Positions 41,134 through 48,477 of a stretch of 48,477 nucleotides of DNA are shown piece by piece (position 1 is the first letter of the stretch; the number at the start of each line of letters is the position of its first letter). The notes below the pieces were generated by a model. It had not been told where the DNA came from, did not search any database, and worked only from the letters and a program-made list of their open reading frames with translations. Made by a program: the position numbers and the translations under genes. The stretch comes from Mycobacterium sp. 1164966.3 (GTDB taxonomy: Bacteria; Actinomycetota; Actinomycetes; Mycobacteriales; Mycobacteriaceae), in assembly GCF_001665395.1 (NCBI RefSeq), contig NZ_LZSG01000048.1, positions 1 through 48,477 of the forward strand. The letters are read 5' to 3'.

Positions 41134-42597
41134 TCAGGGTTTCTGTTCGGATTCTGACCGTTGAGCAGCACGATCAGCGGCTTCGGCCGCCGGAGTCCCC
41201 GGCCGTTTGCGTTGAACCCAGTTCTCGATGTTGCGCTGCGGGCCCGCTGACACCGCCAGAGCTCCCGGCGGGACGTCCTCGCGAACGACGGTGCCGGCCC
41301 CGGTGTAAGCGCCGTCGCCGACGGTCACCGGCGCCACGAACATGGTGTCCGAGCCGGTGCGCACGTGCGAGCCGATGGTGGTGCGCCGCTTGGTGGTGCC
41401 GTCGTAGTTGACGAATACGCTGGACGCGCCGATGTTGCTGTGCTCGCCGATGTCGGCGTCGCCGACGTAGGTCAGGTGCGGCACCTTGGTGCCGGCGCCG
41501 ATGGTGGAGTTCTTGGCTTCGACGAACGCGCCCAGCTTCCCGTCGGCGCCCAATACAGTCCCGGGCCGCAGGTAGGTGAACGGCCCGACGGTCGCGCCGT
41601 CGCCGATCGACGATTCGCTTCCGTGGGTCCGGCATACCGATGCGCCGTCGCCGACGTTGACGTCGATCAGCGTGGTGTCCGGCCCGACGACGCAGCCACC
41701 ACCGACCCGGGTGCGGCCAAGCAGCTGGGTTCCGGGCTGAATCGTGGTGTCGCGGCCGATCGTCACATCGACGTCGATCCAGGTGGTGGCGGGATCGACG
41801 ACGGTGACCCCGGCCAGCTGGTGGGCGGCGACGATCCGGCGGTTGAGCTCGGCCCCCAGCTCCGCCAGCTGAACCCGGTTGTTGACGCCGGCCACCAGTG
41901 CGCTGTCGTCGATGTGGCGGGCGCTGACGGTCTGTCCGTCGCGGCGCAGGATTGCGATGACGTCCGTCAGGTAGAGCTCCTGCTGGGCGTTGTTGGAGCT
42001 CAGTCGGCTCAGCGCGGAGCGCAGCGCTCCGATGTCGAAGGCGTAGACACCGGTGTTCACCTCGCGGATGCCGCGCTGCGACGGCGTGGCGTCGGTTTGC
42101 TCGACGATCGCCATGACCTCGTCGTCCTGGGTGCGCAGGATGCGGCCGTAACCGTGCGGATCGTCCAGCGTCGTGGTCAGCACGGTGACGGCGGCGGACG
42201 TCGCACTGTGGGTGGTGATCAGATCGGCCAGCGTGTCGGCGTCCAGCAGCGGGGTGTCGCCCGCGGCGACGACGACAACGCCGGCGTAGTCCTCGGGTAG
42301 CGCCGACAGGCCGCACAGCACGGCGTGCCCGGTGCCTAGCGGCTGATCCTGCAGCGCGACCTCGATGCTGCGTCCGAGGGTGTCGGCCAGCTCGGCGACC
42401 AGAGGGGAAATCCGCTGGTGGTCATGGCCGAGCACCACCACCAGATGCTGGGGTGCCAGCTTCGTCATGGTGTGCAGCGAATGCGACAGCATGCTGCGTC
42501 CGCCCAGGGTGTGCAGCACCTTGGGAGTGTCCGATCGCATGCGGGTGCCGGGTCCGGCCGCCAGGACCATGACCGCGGTGTCACCACGAAAGGTCAT
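41134..42597 (-). CDS. glmU: Bifunctional GlcNAc-1-P uridyltransferase/GlcN-1-P acetyltransferase
   Basis: The 487-residue protein makes UDP-GlcNAc for peptidoglycan and the arabinogalactan linker. The N-terminal uridyltransferase domain starts VMVLAAGPGTRMRSDTPKVL. The C-terminal left-handed beta-helix is visible as hexapeptide repeats (IGRDTTIQPGTQ, IGDGATVGPF, IGEHSNIGASS) and carries the acetyltransferase site (FVNYDGTTKRRT). ATG 42597 follows AAGGAG by 6 bases; ten further in-frame codons upstream are not needed. The C-terminal tail after the helix is short and variable, as in other mycobacteria. Confidence 0.97.
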   Translation of the reverse strand: MTFRGDTAVMVLAAGPGTRMRSDTPKVLHTLGGRSMLSHSLHTMTKLAPQHLVVVLGHDHQRISPLVAELADTLGRSIEVALQDQPLGTGHAVLCGLSALPEDYAGVVVVAAGDTPLLDADTLADLITTHSATSAAVTVLTTTLDDPHGYGRILRTQDDEVMAIVEQTDATPSQRGIREVNTGVYAFDIGALRSALSRLSSNNAQQELYLTDVIAILRRDGQTVSARHIDDSALVAGVNNRVQLAELGAELNRRIVAAHQLAGVTVVDPATTWIDVDVTIGRDTTIQPGTQLLGRTRVGGGCVVGPDTTLIDVNVGDGASVCRTHGSESSIGDGATVGPFTYLRPGTVLGADGKLGAFVEAKNSTIGAGTKVPHLTYVGDADIGEHSNIGASSVFVNYDGTTKRRTTIGSHVRTGSDTMFVAPVTVGDGAYTGAGTVVREDVPPGALAVSAGPQRNIENWVQRKRPGTPAAEAADRAAQRSESEQKP

Positions 42598-42687
42598 CAA
42601 GTCTCCTTCGGTCGCGAGCGTGCGCATATGTACGCCGACACGCCGTCAAGCGTGGCATTTCATGCCCGCTCGCGGCAAAGAACGGAG

Positions 42688-42759
42688 CTCCGTCGCCAGG
42701 ACTCGAACCTGAACTATCTGAACCAAAATCAGAGGTGCTGCCGATTACACCACGACGGA
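42688..42759 (-). tRNA. tRNA-Gln (anticodon TTG)
   Basis: The 72-base sequence folds as a cloverleaf on the minus strand. The acceptor stem TCCGTCG pairs with CGACGGA over 7 bp, with discriminator G. The anticodon stem TCTGA/TCAGA encloses the loop TTTTGGT with anticodon TTG at 42724-42726, and the T arm carries GGTTCGAGTCC. CCA is not encoded. It reads CAA (and CAG by wobble). Confidence 0.96.
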
Positions 42760-42892
42760 TTGCCTATCCAGGGCGGTCGTCCCGCGCCCCCAAGACTTTA
42801 GTCGAGGGGGAAACGTTGAGGCTGCGGCCATGGCGAGGAATGTCCAGGCAGGCTCAACGCCGCCGGTGAACGGGCGAATGTGCCCAAACCGA

Positions 42893-42898
42893 TACCCT
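42893..42898 (+). promoter_or_regulatory. -10 element of a leaderless tetR promoter
   Basis: TACCCT fits TANNNT and lies 7 bases before the GTG at 42906, predicting a leaderless message. The gap between tRNA-Gln and this gene shows nothing else I can support. Confidence 0.45.
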
Positions 42899-42905
42899 TG
42901 TTGAC

Positions 42906-43541
42906 GTGGCAGCACCGGGCAAGGAAGTGCGGGCCCCCCGCGCACGGATGACGGGCAACGAACGCCGGCTCCAGCTCATCGGCATCGCGCGCTCCTTGTT
43001 TGCCGAACGGGGCTACGACGGGACCTCGATCGAGGAGATCGCGCAGCGGGCCAATGTGTCCAAGCCAGTCGTCTACGAGCACTTCGGCGGCAAAGAGGGC
43101 CTGTATGCGGTGGTCGTCGACCGGGAGATGTCGGCGCTGCTGGACGGCATCACGTCGTCGCTGACCAACAATCGGTCGCGCGTGCGTGTCGAGCGGGTCG
43201 CGCTGGCATTGCTCACCTATGTCGAGGAGCGCACCGACGGCTTCCGCATCATGATCCGCGACTCGCCGGCCTCGATCAGCTCGGGTACGTATTCCAGCCT
43301 GCTCAACGATGCCGTCAGCCAGGTGAGCTCCATCCTGGCCGGCGACTTCGCCCGCCGCGGGCTCGACCCCGACTTGGCCCCGCTGTATGCGCAGGCGCTG
43401 GTGGGCTCGGTATCTATGACGGCGCAATGGTGGCTCGACACGCGAGAGCCCAAGAAAGAAGTCGTCGCCGCGCATCTGGTCAACCTGATGTGGAACGGGC
43501 TGACGCACCTCGAAGCCGATCCGCATCTGCAGGACGAGTAG
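42906..43541 (+). CDS. TetR family regulator (Rv1019-like)
   Basis: The 211-residue protein has a TetR_N HTH at about residues 20-65 (AERGYDGTSIEEIAQRANVSK, then KPVVYEHFGGKEGLYAVV). A helical C-terminal domain containing SGTYSSLLNDAV and TAQWWLDTREP follows. It matches Rv1019 of M. tuberculosis by position and character; its ligand is not known. It differs from the two ScbR-like regulators at 16-17 kb, lacking their TKGALY(F/H)HF signature. The GTG start is favoured by the leaderless promoter; an ATG at residue 15 (MTGNERR) is the alternative. Confidence 0.9.
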   Translation: MAAPGKEVRAPRARMTGNERRLQLIGIARSLFAERGYDGTSIEEIAQRANVSKPVVYEHFGGKEGLYAVVVDREMSALLDGITSSLTNNRSRVRVERVALALLTYVEERTDGFRIMIRDSPASISSGTYSSLLNDAVSQVSSILAGDFARRGLDPDLAPLYAQALVGSVSMTAQWWLDTREPKKEVVAAHLVNLMWNGLTHLEADPHLQDE

Positions 43542-43574
43542 CCGGGATACGCCCCTATGGCACGCCCGCAGAGC

Positions 43575-43835
43575 GCGATCGCCACTACCCGATGGTGGCG
43601 ACCCACTGCGCCCAGCTTCGCGGGGGTACCCCCAGTGCCCGGCTTCGCCGCGCTTGCGATCGCCGCTACCCGATGGTGGCGACCCGCTGCGCCCGGCTTC
43701 GCCGCGCTTGCGATCGCCGCTACCCGATGGTGGCGACCCACTGCGCCCGGCTTCGCCGCGCTTGCGATCGCCACTACCCGATGGTGGCGACCCACTGCGC
43801 CCGGCTTCGCCGCGCTTGCGATCGCCACTACCCGC
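43575..43835 (+). repeat. 54-bp tandem repeat array (VNTR-like)
   Basis: Units begin at 43575, 43656, 43710, 43764 and 43818. The last three intervals are exactly 54 bp. The first unit is 81 bp because of a 27-base insert (43611-43637 region), and the last is partial. Copies differ at only a few positions (for example CGCCACTA or CGCCGCTA). The array fills the convergent gap between tetR and the decarboxylase gene, and its final unit contains the stop codon of the latter. A single copy lies at 30928-30978. Confidence 0.9.
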
Positions 43836-45168
43836 AGTCGCGTGACAACAGGTCAGCTGTCGTCTCCCGGCGCACCAGTTTGCGCACCCGGCTGTCCTTG
43901 ACCGCCACCAGCGGCGGCCGGCCGACGAGGTTGTAGTTCGACGCCATGCTGTGGTGGTAGGAGCCGGTACCGGCGACGGCAAGCAGGTCACCGGGATGGA
44001 TGTCGGTCGGCAGTTCGATATCGCGGGCGATCTCGTCGCCGGCTTCGCAGTGCCGGCCTACCACGGTGACAACCCGCTTTGTGCCGCATCCATGGCGGTT
44101 CGCCAGGGCGACTGTGTATTGCGCGCCATACAGGGCGACGCGCGGGTTGTCGCTCATCCCGCCGTCCACCGCGACGAAGGTGCGCCCGTTCGGCCGCGTC
44201 TTCACCGAGCGCACCCGGTAAAGGGTGACCCCCGCCCGGGCGCTGATGCCGCGACCGGGTTCTACAACCACGGCTGGACGGGGGAAATGCTCGGCACCGC
44301 AGGCCTCGTCGAGGGCGTCATCGATCACGGCGGCCAACTGGTCAAGGCTGAGCTCCGCGTCGCCGCGGACGTACGGCACCGCATGGCCGCCGCCGATGTT
44401 GAGCTCGGTCAGAATGACGCCGTGCCTGGCGCGGATGTCCGCCATGGCGGCGATCATCCGGTGAATCGCCTCGCCGTACCAGGTCGGATCGGTCACCTGC
44501 GAGCCGATGTGGCAATGCAGCCCGATCAAGTCGAGAGTCGGGTGCGCCAGTACATGTTCGACGGCATCGGCGGCCTGGCCGCCGTCGATCGTGAACCCGA
44601 ACTTCTGGTCGCTGATCCCGGTGGTGAGGGCGCGGTGGCCGTGGATGTCCACATCTGGTGCCACCCGAACGAGCACCCGCTGACGCCGTTTCGCCAAACC
44701 CGCGAGGTAGGCGATCTCGATATCCGAGTCGACGACGATGCGCCCGACGCCGGCGGCCACCGCGTCGCGCAGCTCCTCCGGCGACTTCGCGTTGCCGTGC
44801 AGGATGACGCGGGCGGGATCCATGCCACCTGCCAGGCAAACAGCCAGCTCCCCAGGTGAGCAGACGTCGATACCAAGCCCCTCCTCACGTGCCCAGCGCG
44901 CCACCGCGGTCGTCAGCAGCGACTTGCCGGCGTACACCACCTCGACGTCCCGGAGGACTTTGCGATAGCGGCGGGCGCGGTTCCGGAAGTCGCGCTCGTC
45001 GATCACGTAGGCGGGGGTGCCGAACTCGTCGGCGATATCGGTGAGCGGCACGTCGCCGAGGCAGAGTCGGCCTTCCTCGTCAGTGCAAGTAGTCATCGGC
45101 CAGATCGCGGGATCGAACCGCCGCGGAGCGGCCTTGCCGATGGAAGGCAGCATGTCCAGCAATGTCAT
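43828..45168 (-). CDS. Diaminopimelate decarboxylase-like PLP enzyme
   Basis: The 446-residue fold type III decarboxylase has the PLP lysine in VVYAGKSLLT, LIGLHCHIGSQ, the phosphate-binding EPGRGISARAG, the active-site Cys in GRHCEAGDEIA and the closing YNLVGRPP. LysA converts meso-diaminopimelate to lysine. M. tuberculosis keeps its lysA elsewhere, beside thrA/thrC-type genes. This copy between tetR and mfd is therefore probably a paralogue and may act on a related D-amino acid or in a specialised pathway. The last codons run into the 54-bp repeat, which supplies the TAG stop. Confidence 0.88.
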   Translation of the reverse strand: MTLLDMLPSIGKAAPRRFDPAIWPMTTCTDEEGRLCLGDVPLTDIADEFGTPAYVIDERDFRNRARRYRKVLRDVEVVYAGKSLLTTAVARWAREEGLGIDVCSPGELAVCLAGGMDPARVILHGNAKSPEELRDAVAAGVGRIVVDSDIEIAYLAGLAKRRQRVLVRVAPDVDIHGHRALTTGISDQKFGFTIDGGQAADAVEHVLAHPTLDLIGLHCHIGSQVTDPTWYGEAIHRMIAAMADIRARHGVILTELNIGGGHAVPYVRGDAELSLDQLAAVIDDALDEACGAEHFPRPAVVVEPGRGISARAGVTLYRVRSVKTRPNGRTFVAVDGGMSDNPRVALYGAQYTVALANRHGCGTKRVVTVVGRHCEAGDEIARDIELPTDIHPGDLLAVAGTGSYHHSMASNYNLVGRPPLVAVKDSRVRKLVRRETTADLLSRDCG

Positions 45169-45260
45169 GCATTCAACGTGCTCCCGGGCAAGGCTGTACG
45201 CGGCTTTCCTTACGCTTCCTTGACGTCGCCCGGCCCAATATTGACGATCTTTGGCGCCCC

Positions 45261-45266
45261 TAGAAT
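45261..45266 (+). promoter_or_regulatory. -10 element of the mfd promoter
   Basis: TAGAAT is a strong TANNNT match ending 9 bases before the ATG at 45276, so the mfd leader is at most a few bases long. No Shine-Dalgarno sequence is seen. Confidence 0.45.
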
Positions 45267-45275
45267 GGATGCATC

Positions 45276-48477
<3,202 letters not shown>

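Noticed and set aside
43557..43901. Open frame of 114 codons with an 18-residue protein repeat
   Set aside because: The period of 54 bases is a multiple of three, so several frames on both strands stay open through the DNA repeat. No ribosome-binding site or family similarity is seen.
42798..43991. 397-codon minus-strand frame across tetR and the repeat
   Set aside because: It is antisense to the tetR gene and kept open by the 54-bp repeat and high GC content.

Overview
The window looks like a contig from a slow-growing, non-tuberculous Mycobacterium. It is GC-rich, carries a PE/PPE pair, and its right half follows the conserved chromosomal order known from M. tuberculosis (metG-tatD-rpfB-ksgA-ispE-pks16-pth-rplY-lpqT-prs-glmU-tRNA-Gln-tetR-mfd) with near-identical protein lengths. 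Both ends are truncated: a methyltransferase runs off the left edge. mfd runs off the right edge into a C-rich tail that is probably a contig-end artefact.

Left region (1-14 kb): twelve genes, all on the minus strand and mostly joined by ATGA/GTGA overlaps or very short gaps, form one polysaccharide locus. In transcription order it encodes a glucose-1-phosphate cytidylyltransferase-like enzyme, a PIG-L deacetylase, an extended SDR, an RmlC-type 3,5-epimerase, a WecB/TagA/CpsF glycosyltransferase, a polyprenyl-phosphate sugar-1-phosphate transferase, a Wzx-type flippase, a GT2-GT4 fusion, an FAD oxidoreductase and three methyltransferases. Two of the methyltransferases are sugar C-methyltransferase paralogues, one with a degraded SAM motif. 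Together they would make a (probably branched-chain) activated sugar, start a lipid-linked unit and flip it across the membrane.

Accessory region (14-21 kb): a PE-PPE(SVP) pair, two TetR regulators resembling gamma-butyrolactone receptors (ScbR/ArpA type), a stand-alone PAS protein, and the wreck of an NRPS locus. The wreck consists of a 13-codon PE stub behind an intact ribosome-binding site, a truncated condensation domain, and an out-of-frame PCP-thioesterase piece with no adenylation domain. A complete orphan gene follows. Related GGTATG-containing sites, one of them a perfect 7-bp inverted repeat, sit upstream of the polysaccharide operon, the PE/PPE pair and the PE stub, suggesting one regulon.

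Conserved core (20.9-29.8 kb): metG and tatD diverge. rpfB is preceded by a leader with an intrinsic terminator and followed by ksgA and ispE. pks16 and pth converge on a 22-bp-stem hairpin.

Insertions in the core relative to M. tuberculosis: an SDR, a P450 and two divergent class III cyclase/ATPase regulators lie between rplY and lpqT, with a 125-bp relict copy of the 5' end of one cyclase gene; an arsC-like gene lies between lpqT and prs; a second diaminopimelate decarboxylase lies between tetR and mfd, its stop codon inside a 54-bp tandem repeat that also occurs once at 30.9 kb.
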